DNA from: Sutcliffiella deserti
GTDB taxonomy: Bacteria; Bacillota; Bacilli; Bacillales; Bacillaceae_I
Direction of reading: 5' to 3'
NCBI RefSeq assembly: GCF_020037475.1
Contig: NZ_JAIQDB010000012.1
Location: forward strand, 1-64,000
Length of the DNA: 64,000 nt
The position numbers were made by a program, and so were the translations under genes. The notes under the pieces were generated by a model. That model was not told the DNA's origin and made no database searches. It worked only from the letters and a program-made list of their open reading frames with translations. Below are positions 17,685 through 31,005 of this stretch, one piece after another (within the stretch, counting starts at the first letter, position 1; the number at the start of each line of letters is the position of its first letter).

Positions 17685-18977
17685 TTACTTGATAAACCCT
17701 TTATAATGACGCTTTACTAACTGGCTTTCTAGTTGCTTCATCGTTTCCAGTGCAACACCGACAACGATTAGGAGACTAGTTCCACCGATTTGAACTGCTG
17801 GTGGAAGTCCAGCTATTTGCATAAAGATAACAGGGAGAATAGAGATACCAGCTAAGAATATCGCCCCTACAAAAGTAAGTCGATACATAATCTTAGTTAG
17901 ATATTCTTGTGTATTAACTCCAGGACGAATCCCAGGGATATACCCGCCTTGTTTCTTTAAGTTCTCTGCCATTTGCTCAGGATTAGACTGAACAAATGTA
18001 TAGAAATACGTAAAGGCAATTATAAGAGCTACATACACTACCATACCAATTGGCTTCGTATAATCAAATACCGTCGTGATCCATTCTGTAACATCGTTTG
18101 GACCAAAGAAAGACGCAATTGTCGGTGGAGTGATGATGAAAGATACGGCGAAGATAACAGGTATTACTCCTGCAGCATTCACCTTTAACGGTAAGTGTGA
18201 AGAATGTCCTCCAACTGGACTACGCCCGGATACTTTTTTAGCATACTGGATCGGGATTTTACGTAATGCTTGTTGGATAAAGATAACACCTACAATAACA
18301 GCTAAAAGTGCAAGAATGATTAAAGCAACGATAACTAGATTTAAGAACAACTGATCTCCAGCATCCTCAATTTGTTGTGCATAAATCTGGTTTGCTCCAT
18401 TTGGAATAGCTGCAACAATCCCAGCGAAGATAAGAATAGAAATACCATTCCCAACTCCATTTGCTGTGATCTGCTCACCAAGCCACATCAAGAATGCAGT
18501 TCCAGCAGTTAACACTACCGCGATTAAAAGATAAGTAGTAGGACTCGGGTTATTAATCAATTGACCATCAGCCAAATTATTAAAACCTATAGACATACCA
18601 ATTGCCTGGATAAATCCAAGCACGATTGTAAAGTATCTAGTGAATTGAGCTAATTTGCGACGTCCAACTTCTCCTTGTTTTGACCACTCCGTAAACTTAG
18701 GAACAACATCCATTTGTAAAAGCTGCACAATGATGGACGCTGTGATGTATGGCATTACACCCATGGCTAAAATCGAGAAGTTTTCAAGAGCTCCACCACC
18801 AAAGGTATTCATGATACCGAACACACTAAACTCATCTTGGAATTTCAATATGTCAGAGTTTACCCCTGGTACTGGGATAAACGTACCGATACGGAATATG
18901 ACTAGCATTAATAGGGTGAAAACTATTTTCTTTCTTATATCACCCACGCGCATAAAATTGGAGAATGTCTGGAACAT
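17685..18977 (-). CDS. secY: Protein translocase subunit SecY
   Basis: A 430-residue membrane protein with ten hydrophobic segments, forming the protein-conducting channel with SecE and SecG. The plug-region and lateral-gate signatures (ITASIIVQLLQMDVVPKF; GRSPVGGHSSHLPLKVN) are present. Its start overlaps the rplO stop. Confidence 0.98.
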   Translation of the reverse strand: MFQTFSNFMRVGDIRKKIVFTLLMLVIFRIGTFIPVPGVNSDILKFQDEFSVFGIMNTFGGGALENFSILAMGVMPYITASIIVQLLQMDVVPKFTEWSKQGEVGRRKLAQFTRYFTIVLGFIQAIGMSIGFNNLADGQLINNPSPTTYLLIAVVLTAGTAFLMWLGEQITANGVGNGISILIFAGIVAAIPNGANQIYAQQIEDAGDQLFLNLVIVALIILALLAVIVGVIFIQQALRKIPIQYAKKVSGRSPVGGHSSHLPLKVNAAGVIPVIFAVSFIITPPTIASFFGPNDVTEWITTVFDYTKPIGMVVYVALIIAFTYFYTFVQSNPEQMAENLKKQGGYIPGIRPGVNTQEYLTKIMYRLTFVGAIFLAGISILPVIFMQIAGLPPAVQIGGTSLLIVVGVALETMKQLESQLVKRHYKGFIK

Positions 18978-19417
18978 TAAATCACCTCAACTGATCCGCC
19001 AGCTGCTTCGATAGCTTCTTTAGCGGCTGAAGAGAATTTATGAGCACGAACTGTAAGCTTTTTCTCGATAGAACCGTTACCTAATACTTTTAATCCAGCG
19101 TTTAATTTGCTAACTAAACCTGTTTCAATCAGTAATTCAGGTGTTACTTCTGTTCCGTCTTCGAAGCGGTTAAGCGTATCAAGGTTGATAATAGCAAACT
19201 CTTTACGATGGATGTTCGTGAATCCGCGCTTAGGTAAGCGTTGGAATAGAGGTGTTTGACCACCTTCAAATCCAGGACGAACGCCACCGCCTGAGCGTGC
19301 ATTTTGACCCTTATGACCTTTACCAGAAGTTTTTCCGTTACCAGATCCTGTTCCGCGTCCAACACGATTGCGTTCTTTGCGGGATCCTTCTGTTGGTTTT
19401 AACTCATGAAGTTTCAT
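18977..19417 (-). CDS. rplO: 50S ribosomal protein L15
   Basis: A 146-residue protein. The N-terminal extension [20 protein letters not shown] threads into 23S rRNA, with a globular domain from about residue 70. It is a late-assembly protein. It is flanked by rpmD and an overlapping secY. Confidence 0.98.
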   Translation of the reverse strand: MKLHELKPTEGSRKERNRVGRGTGSGNGKTSGKGHKGQNARSGGGVRPGFEGGQTPLFQRLPKRGFTNIHRKEFAIINLDTLNRFEDGTEVTPELLIETGLVSKLNAGLKVLGNGSIEKKLTVRAHKFSSAAKEAIEAAGGSVEVI

Positions 19418-19454
19418 TGTGGCACCTCCTTATTTAATAAAGCCTCTATCTATC

Positions 19455-19637
19455 TTATTGCTCGTTCACAGTAACAAGGTGAGATACCTTGTTAATCATT
19501 CCACGGATAGCTGCGTTATCCTCATGGATAACTGTTTGGTTCATTTTTTTCAAACCAAGCGTTTGAACAGTCACACGTTGGTCCTGTGGACGACCGATTA
19601 CACTGCGAGTGAGGGTGATTGCTAATTTGTTTGCCAT
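19455..19637 (-). CDS. rpmD: 50S ribosomal protein L30
   Basis: A 60-residue protein of normal length ([15 protein letters not shown]) that binds 23S domain II near the 5S region. It lies between rpsE and rplO with a GGAGG-type site. Confidence 0.97.
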   Translation of the reverse strand: MANKLAITLTRSVIGRPQDQRVTVQTLGLKKMNQTVIHEDNAAIRGMINKVSHLVTVNEQ

Positions 19638-19650
19638 TTTGTTTCCCTCC

Positions 19651-20151
19651 TTATCCTAACAGTTCTTCTACCGTTTTACCACGCAATTTAGCAACGTCTT
19701 CTGCTGTCTTCAATTGCTTTAATCCGTTAAGAGTAGCGCGGATCATGTTAATTGGTGTGTTAGATCCTAAAGATTTAGAAAGGATGTCTTGAACACCAGC
19801 TAATTCTAGTACTGCACGAACTGGTCCTCCAGCGATAACCCCAGTACCTTCAGAAGCAGGCTTTAATAGGATTTCTCCAGAACCAAATTCTCCAAGTACT
19901 AAGTGAGGAATTGTTGTACCAACAATAGGTACAGCAACTAAGTTCTTTTTCGCATCTTCAATTGCTTTACGGATAGCTTCTGGTACTTCTTGAGCTTTAC
20001 CAGTACCAAAACCAACATTACCGTTTTTGTCACCTACTACTACAAGAGCAGCAAAGCGGAAGCGACGTCCACCTTTTACTACTTTTGCAACACGGTTAAC
20101 CGTAACAACGCGTTCTTCAAGTTCTAATTTGTTTGGGTCAATACTACGCAT
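19651..20151 (-). CDS. rpsE: 30S ribosomal protein S5
   Basis: A 166-residue protein. The N-terminal double-stranded RNA-binding domain includes the loop [11 protein letters not shown], where spectinomycin-resistance changes occur in other species; the lysine and double-Gly are unchanged here. It shapes the mRNA entry site and decoding accuracy. Confidence 0.98.
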   Translation of the reverse strand: MRSIDPNKLELEERVVTVNRVAKVVKGGRRFRFAALVVVGDKNGNVGFGTGKAQEVPEAIRKAIEDAKKNLVAVPIVGTTIPHLVLGEFGSGEILLKPASEGTGVIAGGPVRAVLELAGVQDILSKSLGSNTPINMIRATLNGLKQLKTAEDVAKLRGKTVEELLG

Positions 20152-20168
20152 TAGTGTCCCTCCTTTGT

Positions 20169-20531
20169 TTAAAATTCTAAGCCAGCCTCACGTGCAGCAT
20201 CTGCTAATGCCTTTACACGGCCATGATATAAGTATCCTCCGCGGTCGAATACTACGGATTTGATACCTTTTTCAATTGCACGCTTTGCAACTAATTCACC
20301 AACTTGTTTTGCTGAGTCTACGTTGCTTCCGTTATCAGAACCTAACTCTTTATCAAGTGTTGAAGCACTTGCGATTGTTACAGAGTTTAAATCGTCGATA
20401 ACTTGTGCGTAAATGTGTTGGTTTGAACGGAACACATTTAGACGAGGACGAGTTGCAGTTCCTGATAACTTAGCACGAACACGAGTGTGTCTTTTCTTAC
20501 GAGTAGAGTTTTTATCAGGTTTTGTAATCAT
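20169..20531 (-). CDS. rplR: 50S ribosomal protein L18
   Basis: A 120-residue protein with a basic N-terminus ([17 protein letters not shown]) that binds 5S rRNA, and the C-terminal block [19 protein letters not shown]. It delivers 5S rRNA to the central protuberance with L5. Confidence 0.98.
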   Translation of the reverse strand: MITKPDKNSTRKKRHTRVRAKLSGTATRPRLNVFRSNQHIYAQVIDDLNSVTIASASTLDKELGSDNGSNVDSAKQVGELVAKRAIEKGIKSVVFDRGGYLYHGRVKALADAAREAGLEF

Positions 20532-20565
20532 CTTGCAGTCACTCCTTTCTATCGGCTATGCGCTA

Positions 20566-21102
20566 TTACTTCGCAGTTTTACCTTCTTTACGGCGTACAT
20601 GTTCTCCTTCATAACGAATCCCTTTACCTTTGTAAGGTTCTGGTGGACGTACGTCACGAATGTTTGCTGCTAGAGCACCTACGCGTTCTTTATCGATACC
20701 TTTAATAAGGATCTTTGTATTTGTTGGTACATCCACTTCAACACCTTGTTCAGGTGTGATTTCTACTGGATGAGAGTAACCTACGTTCAGGACTAATTTG
20801 TTACCTTGCTTAGAAGCACGGTAACCAACCCCGATAAGTTCTAATCCTCTTTCGAAACCAGCTGTTACACCTTGAACCATGTTGTTCAATAGGGCGCGAG
20901 TTGTTCCGTGGATTGTACGATGTTCTTTGCTATCAGTTGGACGAACGATTGTTAGAACGTTCTCTTCAATAGTGATAGCCATATCTTGGTTAAAAGTACG
21001 AGTCAATTCGCCTTTAGGACCTTTTACCGTTACTGTATTGTTGTCGTTTGTAATTGTAACCCCAGTTGGGATTTCAATAGGTTTTTTACCTACACGTGAC
21101 AT
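20566..21102 (-). CDS. rplF: 50S ribosomal protein L6
   Basis: A 178-residue protein of two similar alpha/beta domains. It binds near the sarcin-ricin loop and GTPase centre. The C-terminal signature [13 protein letters not shown] is intact. Confidence 0.98.
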   Translation of the reverse strand: MSRVGKKPIEIPTGVTITNDNNTVTVKGPKGELTRTFNQDMAITIEENVLTIVRPTDSKEHRTIHGTTRALLNNMVQGVTAGFERGLELIGVGYRASKQGNKLVLNVGYSHPVEITPEQGVEVDVPTNTKILIKGIDKERVGALAANIRDVRPPEPYKGKGIRYEGEHVRRKEGKTAK

Positions 21103-21133
21103 GAGTTACACCTCCGTTCATTTAAAGAAATTA

Positions 21134-21532
<399 letters not shown>

Positions 21533-21563
21533 TTAAATTTACCTCCTTCCCAATTATCGGGTT

Positions 21564-22321
<758 letters not shown>

Positions 22322-22347
22322 CAAAAGTACCTCCTTTCTTCAACGTT

Positions 22348-22659
22348 CTATTTACTAAAAGTTTCACCTGATTTTTTCGCAACACGTACTTTTGTACCGT
22401 CAACTACCTTGTATCCAACTCTAGTCGGTTCACCGGACTTCGGATCTAAAGGCATAACGTTTGATACATGAATAGGTGCCTCGCGGTTGATAATTCCACC
22501 TTGAGGATTTTCTTGTGACGGTTTAGCATGTTTTTTCACGATGTTTACACCTTCTACAAGAACACGGTCTTTCTTAGGAAAAGATTCAAGGATTACGCCT
22601 TGTTTACCTTTATCCTTACCAGAGATAACTTGAACTTTATCACCTTTTTTTACATGCAT
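22348..22659 (-). CDS. rplX: 50S ribosomal protein L24
   Basis: A 103-residue KOW-domain protein that starts 50S assembly at the 5' end of 23S rRNA ([20 protein letters not shown]). The start at 22659 gives normal length and follows GGAGG; a seven-residue longer form has no ribosome-binding site. Confidence 0.97.
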   Translation of the reverse strand: MHVKKGDKVQVISGKDKGKQGVILESFPKKDRVLVEGVNIVKKHAKPSQENPQGGIINREAPIHVSNVMPLDPKSGEPTRVGYKVVDGTKVRVAKKSGETFSK

Positions 22660-22693
22660 CCTTTCGCACCTCCTTGACACATCAATTCTTATA

Positions 22694-23104
<411 letters not shown>

Positions 23105-23368
23105 TTAGATAATTACAGCTTTTTCTACTACTTCTACTAAACGGAAACGCTTTGTTGATGATAATGGACGAGTCTCCATGATTTTAACGATATCGCCAGT
23201 TTTTGCTTCACTATTTTCATCATGCGCCTTGTACTTTTTAGAGTACCTAACACGTTTGCCGTAGAGTGCGTGAGTTTTGTAAGTTTCTACAAGAACCGTG
23301 ATTGTTTTGTCCATTTTATCAGACACAACACGACCAGTGTAAACTTTACGTTGGTTACGTTCACTCAT
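23105..23368 (-). CDS. rpsQ: 30S ribosomal protein S17
   Basis: An 87-residue OB-fold primary-binding protein of the 16S 5' domain ([17 protein letters not shown]; later [14 protein letters not shown]). Confidence 0.98.
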   Translation of the reverse strand: MSERNQRKVYTGRVVSDKMDKTITVLVETYKTHALYGKRVRYSKKYKAHDENSEAKTGDIVKIMETRPLSSTKRFRLVEVVEKAVII

Positions 23369-23387
23369 TTCGCGAACCTCCTCTTAT

Positions 23388-24670
<1,283 letters not shown>

Positions 24671-24673
24671 TGA

Positions 24674-25030
<357 letters not shown>

Positions 25031-25034
25031 CTAA

Positions 25035-25313
25035 TTAGCGTTTTGTTTTCTTATCATCATTTGCATGACCTTTGTAAGTACGAGATGGAGCGAATTCTCC
25101 AAGCTTGTGACCTACCATGTCTTCTGTCACATACACTGGTACGTGTTTGCGGCCATCATATACTGCGATTGTATGTCCGATAAATTGTGGGAATATAGTA
25201 GAACGTCGAGACCAAGTTTTAACAACTTGTTTACCCTCAGTTTCATTTAACTTTTCAATCTTGCTGATTAAATGATCATCTACAAAAGGCCCTTTCTTCA
25301 AGCTGCGACCCAT
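25035..25313 (-). CDS. rpsS: 30S ribosomal protein S19
   Basis: A 92-residue 30S head protein paired with S13 ([34 protein letters not shown]). Confidence 0.98.
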   Translation of the reverse strand: MGRSLKKGPFVDDHLISKIEKLNETEGKQVVKTWSRRSTIFPQFIGHTIAVYDGRKHVPVYVTEDMVGHKLGEFAPSRTYKGHANDDKKTKR

Positions 25314-25370
25314 GTGGAAACCTCCCTTCGTGATTGATCTACGGCTCCTGTGAACCGTAGTGCAACCCCG

Positions 25371-26216
<846 letters not shown>

Positions 26217-26236
26217 TCAATGATGATGTTATTTTA

Positions 26237-26524
26237 TTAAACTTCGAAGAATTCGATTTCTTTGCTATCAGCTTTTAATGTAACAATCGCTTTTCTGCGA
26301 CGGTTAGTTAGTCCGCTATGACGACCTACACGACGGAATTTACCTTTGTAGTTCATGATGTTTACCTTTTCAACTGTTACGCCAAAGATTGCTTCTACAG
26401 CATCTTTCACTTCAGTTTTGTTTGATCTAACATCAACTTCAAAAGTGTATTTCTTTTCTGTCATTAAATCAGTAGAACGCTCAGTAATCACGGGGCGCTT
26501 AAGAACATCACGATGATCTCTCAT
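26237..26524 (-). CDS. rplW: 50S ribosomal protein L23
   Basis: A 95-residue protein at the tunnel exit, where trigger factor and SRP dock ([17 protein letters not shown]). It abuts rplD, and the acidic C-terminus KEIEFFEV is typical. Confidence 0.98.
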   Translation of the reverse strand: MRDHRDVLKRPVITERSTDLMTEKKYTFEVDVRSNKTEVKDAVEAIFGVTVEKVNIMNYKGKFRRVGRHSGLTNRRRKAIVTLKADSKEIEFFEV

Positions 26525-27147
26525 TATGCAAGCACCTCCTCTAATTTTTGAACAGCGTCTTTCGTAAAGATTACTTTATCGTGGTTAACAACGTCTAATA
26601 CGTTCACACCAGTTACAGTAACAACAGTTACTCCAGGGATATTACGAGCAGATAACGCAACGTTTTCGCTGTCATCAGCTGTTACGATCAATGCTTTACG
26701 GTTGATTTCCAACCCTTTTAATACAGAAGTCATTTCTTTTGTCTTTGGTGCATCAAAAGCCAATCCTTCTAATACTAGTAATTCGTTTTCTAGAACTTTA
26801 GATGATAATGCAGATTTGATAGCTAGACGACGTACCTTTTTAGGTAGTTTATAGCTATAGCTTCTTGGTGTAGGACCGAATACGATACCACCACCACGCC
26901 ATTGTGGCGAACGAATTGAACCTTGACGTGCACGTCCTGTACCTTTTTGGCGCCATGGCTTACGGCCACCACCAGCTACTTCAGAACGCCCTTTAACTTT
27001 TGCGTTACCTTGACGTTGAGATGCTCTTTGCATAATGATTGCATCGAACAATACGCTGTTATTTGGCTCAATACCGAACACAGCATCTGCTAATTCAATT
27101 TCACCAACATTTGAGCCGGTTTGATTGTATAATGCTACTTTAGGCAT
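26524..27147 (-). CDS. rplD: 50S ribosomal protein L4
   Basis: A 207-residue protein. Its central loop ([18 protein letters not shown]) lines the exit tunnel. In Escherichia coli L4 represses the S10 operon through its leader; whether this holds here is unknown, though the leader is structured. The loop matches the macrolide-sensitive form. Confidence 0.98.
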   Translation of the reverse strand: MPKVALYNQTGSNVGEIELADAVFGIEPNNSVLFDAIIMQRASQRQGNAKVKGRSEVAGGGRKPWRQKGTGRARQGSIRSPQWRGGGIVFGPTPRSYSYKLPKKVRRLAIKSALSSKVLENELLVLEGLAFDAPKTKEMTSVLKGLEINRKALIVTADDSENVALSARNIPGVTVVTVTGVNVLDVVNHDKVIFTKDAVQKLEEVLA

Positions 27148-27172
27148 TTGTAGTTCCTCCTTTCCTAAACAA

Positions 27173-27802
27173 TTAGTTTGCTTTTACCGCACTTTTAATT
27201 GTGATTAATGCTTTTTTAGGGCCTGGTACGTTACCTTTTACTAATAATAGGTTACGTTCCGTATCTACTTTCACGATTTCAAGGTTCTGGATTGTAACGC
27301 GTTCTCCACCCATACGACCAGGTAATAATTTACCTTTAAATACGCGGTTTGGAGCAACAGGTCCCATAGAACCAGGACGACGGTGATAACGGGAACCGTG
27401 AGTCATAGGGCCGCGAGATTGTCCATGACGCTTAATGGAGCCTTGGAACCCTTTACCTTTTGAAATTCCTGTAACATCTATTGCATCGCCTTCTGCGAAA
27501 ATATCAACTTTGACTTCTTGACCAACTTCGTATGTTTCTAAGTTAACTCCACTGATTTCACGAATGAAGCGCTTAGGTGTTGTAGAAGCTTTTGAAGCAT
27601 GCCCTTTTTCAGGCTTGTTTGCTAATTTGTCTCTTTTGTCAGCAAATCCAATTTGAACTGCTTCGTAACCGTCTGTTTCGACAGTTTTAACTTGAAGAAC
27701 AACGTTTGGAGTAGCTTCAATTACTGTAACAGGGATAAGATCTCCGTTTGCAGCAAAAACTTGAGTCATACCAATTTTTCTTCCTAAGATTCCTTTGGTC
27801 AT
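27173..27802 (-). CDS. rplC: 50S ribosomal protein L3
   Basis: A 209-residue early-assembly protein reaching the peptidyl transferase centre ([27 protein letters not shown]). Confidence 0.98.
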   Translation of the reverse strand: MTKGILGRKIGMTQVFAANGDLIPVTVIEATPNVVLQVKTVETDGYEAVQIGFADKRDKLANKPEKGHASKASTTPKRFIREISGVNLETYEVGQEVKVDIFAEGDAIDVTGISKGKGFQGSIKRHGQSRGPMTHGSRYHRRPGSMGPVAPNRVFKGKLLPGRMGGERVTIQNLEIVKVDTERNLLLVKGNVPGPKKALITIKSAVKAN

Positions 27803-27837
27803 CAGTCACACCTCCTGGGTAATAAGTAATTTATTGA

Positions 27838-28173
<336 letters not shown>

Positions 28174-28193
28174 TTATTGATAGACATTCTCCG

Positions 28194-28258
28194 TGAAAAA
28201 ACCTGTCACACTCGCCATGGCAAAGCGGCCGGGTGTGTCAGCAACCTTTCACATCATC
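28194..28258 (-). promoter_or_regulatory. Structured leader / possible attenuator of the S10 operon
   Basis: On the minus strand, CTGACACACC pairs with GTGTGACAG around a GC-rich apical part and is followed at once by GTTTTTTC, like an intrinsic terminator. An outer GTGAAA upstream can pair with the TTTCAC that overlaps the T run, giving an alternative fold. It lies 50 bases before rpsJ, so it could attenuate the whole operon. Regulator unknown. Confidence 0.5.
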
Positions 28259-28281
28259 GCAGTCAAAGACCAACATTAACT

Positions 28282-28310
28282 ATTATACATTTAATTAATA
28301 GACAATGCAA
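28282..28310 (-). promoter_or_regulatory. S10 operon promoter P2
   Basis: The minus strand has TTGCAT (28305-28310), 17 bases and consensus TATAAT (28282-28287), about 135 bases before rpsJ. Confidence 0.82.
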
Positions 28311-28345
28311 CTATATTTGAAATATATTCTCTGAGCACTTTTCCT

Positions 28346-28374
28346 ATTATAACGAGAAGTTGTTTGTATTGCAA
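28346..28374 (-). promoter_or_regulatory. S10 operon promoter P1
   Basis: The minus strand has TTGCAA (28369-28374), 17 bases and TATAAT (28346-28351), 64 bases upstream of P2. The tandem pair implies strong growth-related expression. Confidence 0.82.
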
Positions 28375-28534
28375 CATGCACTGCTGGAATTATGTGTATC
28401 AGTTTTTTCCAGTGGGTTTGTGTTCTGTAGTAGGGTCGGTTTGGTTGGCTGCGAAGTTACATTATTATAGAAGAAAGTAGGATTAGGATGATGGATTGCT
28501 AGGTTTAGTTTTAACTTTGTTATACAGCTCTGGA

Positions 28535-28649
28535 GATTTCCGCAAAGTTCTGCGCGTGCGAGGGGATGGGACTGTAGACTCTGCGGCTGGCCGGTGGGTC
28601 TCCTGCCTACCGCGACCAGATATCAGAGTCTCAGACTTTTGCTGCAATC
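28535..28649. repeat. Family 1 repeat, diverged copy C
   Basis: This 115-bp stretch runs from GATTTCCGCAAAG to CTTTTGCTGCAATC, whose ends are inverted relatives of each other. The element at 58510-58627 has the same ends, similar length and the same context on both sides (GTTATAC upstream; a GAATAGC-like block and ATCAACAG downstream). It is heavily diverged internally and non-coding. Confidence 0.6.
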
Positions 28650-28796
28650 ATAAGTTGGAATAGCACAATCAACAGCACTCATCGTTTTATATGGAGACCA
28701 GTTGCTTAGCTTTTGCCTAATGTGATTAATACTGATAGGGTACAGGCGTTTGCTTCATTGGGGATATTAGTCGAGAGCTCGTTCGGCTTTTGTTAA

Positions 28797-29072
28797 GATT
28801 CGTCTAACACATTTCAAAATTTATCTAACAACCTGAAATTCATCTACCTTTCAAAGTTAACTTAAAAACTCTCCAGGCTAAAACAAACTACACAATATCA
28901 AAAATCAATGCGAAAACAGCCAAGTAAACTAATGCTACATTAGTTTGCCATCCCCACTCCAAGTGCTCATCTATTTTAACACGATCACTAGCTAGTATAA
29001 GTTTTATAACAAAGGGACTTACACTACTCCCCAGCAAGTTGATAACCAAGAAAAAAATGTGTTAAACGAATC
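28797..29072. repeat. Inverted-repeat-bounded segment
   Basis: GATTCGTCTAACACATTT (28797-28814) and AAATGTGTTAAACGAATC (29055-29072) are inverted copies matching at 17 of 18 positions. Related GTTARAYRAAWY-type motifs continue on the outer or inner side of each. A protein-gene remnant lies between them. Confidence 0.6.
28888..29061 (-). pseudogene. Remnant of a small membrane-protein gene
   Basis: A 57-codon open stretch on the minus strand without a start codon, ending in TAG. It reads like a genuine membrane protein C-terminus: one hydrophobic segment (FFLVINLLG), a charged linker with SDRVKIDEHLEWGWQ, then a second segment (NVALVYLAVFALIFDIV). A stop codon immediately precedes it and the N-terminus is missing, so I treat it as a truncated gene. 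Family not recognised. Confidence 0.45.
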
Positions 29073-29238
29073 ACGAAAGTTTCTAAATGATAGACAAATA
29101 AGTGTTAAATGAAACCACCAATCATCTCAGATTGACCAAAAAATTGGCCCAGCTATCGAATTTCGACCCAAAATAAGCCTCTAACGGAGTTAGTGGGGAA
29201 AATTTCGAGGTGCCTTGCATGCGGTATTCTGGTGTTGC

Positions 29239-29390
29239 GTACCACTTCTAGGGACTTGTGCACGGAATTCGTGTTTTTCGTAACACTTCTCGGGACTTGC
29301 GCACGGAACTCGGTTTTTCCGCACCACTTCTCGAGATTTGCGCACGGAACGCTTTTTTCATACCTCATGACGATTTGCGCAAAGCACCAG
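29239..29390. repeat. Tandem 41-bp repeat, about 3.5 units
   Basis: Units begin at 29239, 29280 and 29321, with a partial one near 29360. The shared core is ACCACTTCTNGRGAYTTGYG followed by CACGGAAC and a T run; units differ at several sites. There are no spacers, so it is not a CRISPR. It opens a spurious reading frame on the minus strand. Confidence 0.7.
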
Positions 29391-29434
29391 GATATGAGCC
29401 GCATCTTTAGGGGATGCACGGCTGTTTTCGCATC

Positions 29435-29582
29435 GATTGTTGCTGTTACGTAAGCGGGTCCCACTCGTTACAATCCTTGCTTTTGTACTCTTTTTCTTTT
29501 AAATTTAGAAATTACTCTTTATCATGAGTGAATCGCACAGTAAAAACCAAAGGAATTTTTTTTGGGCTTATAGCAACAATCC
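29435..29582. repeat. MITE-like repeat, family 2, full copy B
   Basis: A 148-bp relative of the element at 1555-1705 in the same orientation. Its ends are GATTGTTGCTGTTACG and, from the right on the minus strand, GGATTGTTGCTATAAG. It lies downstream of the tuf terminator. Confidence 0.7.
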
Positions 29583-29647
29583 TTAAGAAAGAGGCTTTTA
29601 CTTAGATGTACTTGCTTCTCGGTTTCTGGTACACCTTAAAACATCAC

Positions 29648-29686
29648 AAAAAAACCGGCACCCCTCAAAGAGGAGTACCGGTTTTA
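29648..29686 (-). terminator. Terminator of tuf
   Basis: On the minus strand AAAACCGGTACTCCTCTTTG pairs with GAGGGGTGCCGGTTTTTTTG: a long GC-rich stem with a T run, 11 bases past the tuf stop. Confidence 0.92.
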
Positions 29687-29696
29687 TTTATCAAGA

Positions 29697-30887
29697 TTAC
29701 TCTTGGATTGTAGCAACTACGCCAGCGCCTACAGTACGGCCACCTTCACGAATAGAGAACTTAGTTCCTTCTTCGATTGCGATTGCAGAGATCAGTTCAA
29801 CAGTCATCTCAACGTTGTCACCAGGCATTACCATTTCTACTCCCTCAGGAAGTTGGCAGATACCAGTTACGTCAGTTGTACGGAAGTAGAACTGAGGACG
29901 GTAGTTAGTGAAGAATGGAGTGTGACGTCCACCCTCTTCTTTAGATAGTACATAAACTTCAGCTTTGAACTTTGTGTGTGGAGTGATTGTACCAGGCTTA
30001 GCTAGTACTTGTCCACGTTGGATGTCGTCACGAGCTACTCCACGAAGAAGTGCACCGATGTTGTCTCCAGCTTCAGCATAGTCAAGAAGCTTACGGAACA
30101 TTTCTACTCCAGTTACTGTAGTAGATTTAGGCTCTTCAGTTAAACCGATGATGTCGATAGTGTCTCCAACTTTAACTTGTCCACGCTCAACACGTCCTGT
30201 AGCAACAGTTCCACGACCAGTGATAGAGAAAACGTCCTCAACTGGCATCATGAATGGCTTTTCAGTGTCACGTGGTGGTGTTGGGATGTACTCATCAACA
30301 GCAGCCATAAGTTCTACGATTCTTTCTTCCCACTCAGCGTCTCCTTCAAGAGCTTTAAGTGCAGAACCTTTAATTACAGGAATATCGTCTCCAGGGAAAT
30401 CGTACTCAGTTAGTAAGTCACGAACTTCCATTTCAACTAATTCTAGTAATTCTTCGTCGTCTACCATGTCACATTTGTTTAAGAATACAACAAGGTAAGG
30501 TACACCTACTTGACGAGATAAAAGAATGTGCTCACGAGTTTGTGGCATTGGGCCATCAGCAGCAGATACTACTAGGATTCCGCCGTCCATTTGTGCAGCA
30601 CCAGTGATCATGTTTTTAACATAGTCAGCATGTCCTGGGCAGTCAACGTGTGCGTAGTGACGAGAGTCAGTTTCGTACTCAACGTGAGCTGTAGAAATAG
30701 TGATTCCACGCTCTCTTTCTTCTGGAGCCGCGTCGATCATGTCATAAGCCATTGCAGCACCTTTACCACTGCGCTTTGCAAGAACAGTAGTGATTGCAGC
30801 TGTTAAAGTTGTTTTACCATGGTCAACGTGTCCGATTGTACCGATATTAGCATGAGTCTTGGATCTATCGAATTTCTCTTTACCCAT
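29697..30887 (-). CDS. tuf: Elongation factor Tu
   Basis: A 396-residue GTPase that delivers aminoacyl-tRNA to the ribosome. G1 is [12 protein letters not shown]3 [13 protein letters not shown]4 NKCD; domains 2 and 3 follow from about residue 205. The only tuf copy in the window. It is 118 bases from fusA, with a weak promoter possibility in between, and ends the str cluster. Confidence 0.99.
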   Translation of the reverse strand: MGKEKFDRSKTHANIGTIGHVDHGKTTLTAAITTVLAKRSGKGAAMAYDMIDAAPEERERGITISTAHVEYETDSRHYAHVDCPGHADYVKNMITGAAQMDGGILVVSAADGPMPQTREHILLSRQVGVPYLVVFLNKCDMVDDEELLELVEMEVRDLLTEYDFPGDDIPVIKGSALKALEGDAEWEERIVELMAAVDEYIPTPPRDTEKPFMMPVEDVFSITGRGTVATGRVERGQVKVGDTIDIIGLTEEPKSTTVTGVEMFRKLLDYAEAGDNIGALLRGVARDDIQRGQVLAKPGTITPHTKFKAEVYVLSKEEGGRHTPFFTNYRPQFYFRTTDVTGICQLPEGVEMVMPGDNVEMTVELISAIAIEEGTKFSIREGGRTVGAGVVATIQE

Positions 30888-31005
30888 TAGTATATCCTCC
30901 TTAGAATTTCAATAATTTTATTATATATGAGATATTAACAAGCGAATATAAATTCCACTTATTAGCCTACATACTATTTATAAATCAATGTAAGATGAAA
31001 ATCAA

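Larger units (their letters stand above)
28375..29647. other. Gene-free tuf-rpsJ spacer
   Basis: About 1.3 kb between the S10 promoters and the tuf terminator. B. subtilis carries ybaC here. It contains one family 1 repeat, an inverted-repeat segment with a gene remnant, a tandem repeat and one family 2 element, all annotated separately. The pieces 28375-28534, 28650-28796 and 29073-29238 show nothing recognisable. Confidence 0.75.

Noticed and set aside
28680-28790. Possible tRNA or small RNA gene between repeats.
   Set aside because: I could not form a cloverleaf or find a promoter-terminator pair; only weak stems are present.
29239-29390. A CRISPR array.
   Set aside because: The units are directly adjacent with no unique spacers, they diverge freely, and no cas genes are present.
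29153-29464. A 103-codon open frame on the minus strand near tuf.
   Set aside because: It is the translation of the 41-bp tandem repeat and the edge of a family 2 element; the product simply repeats and there is no supported start.
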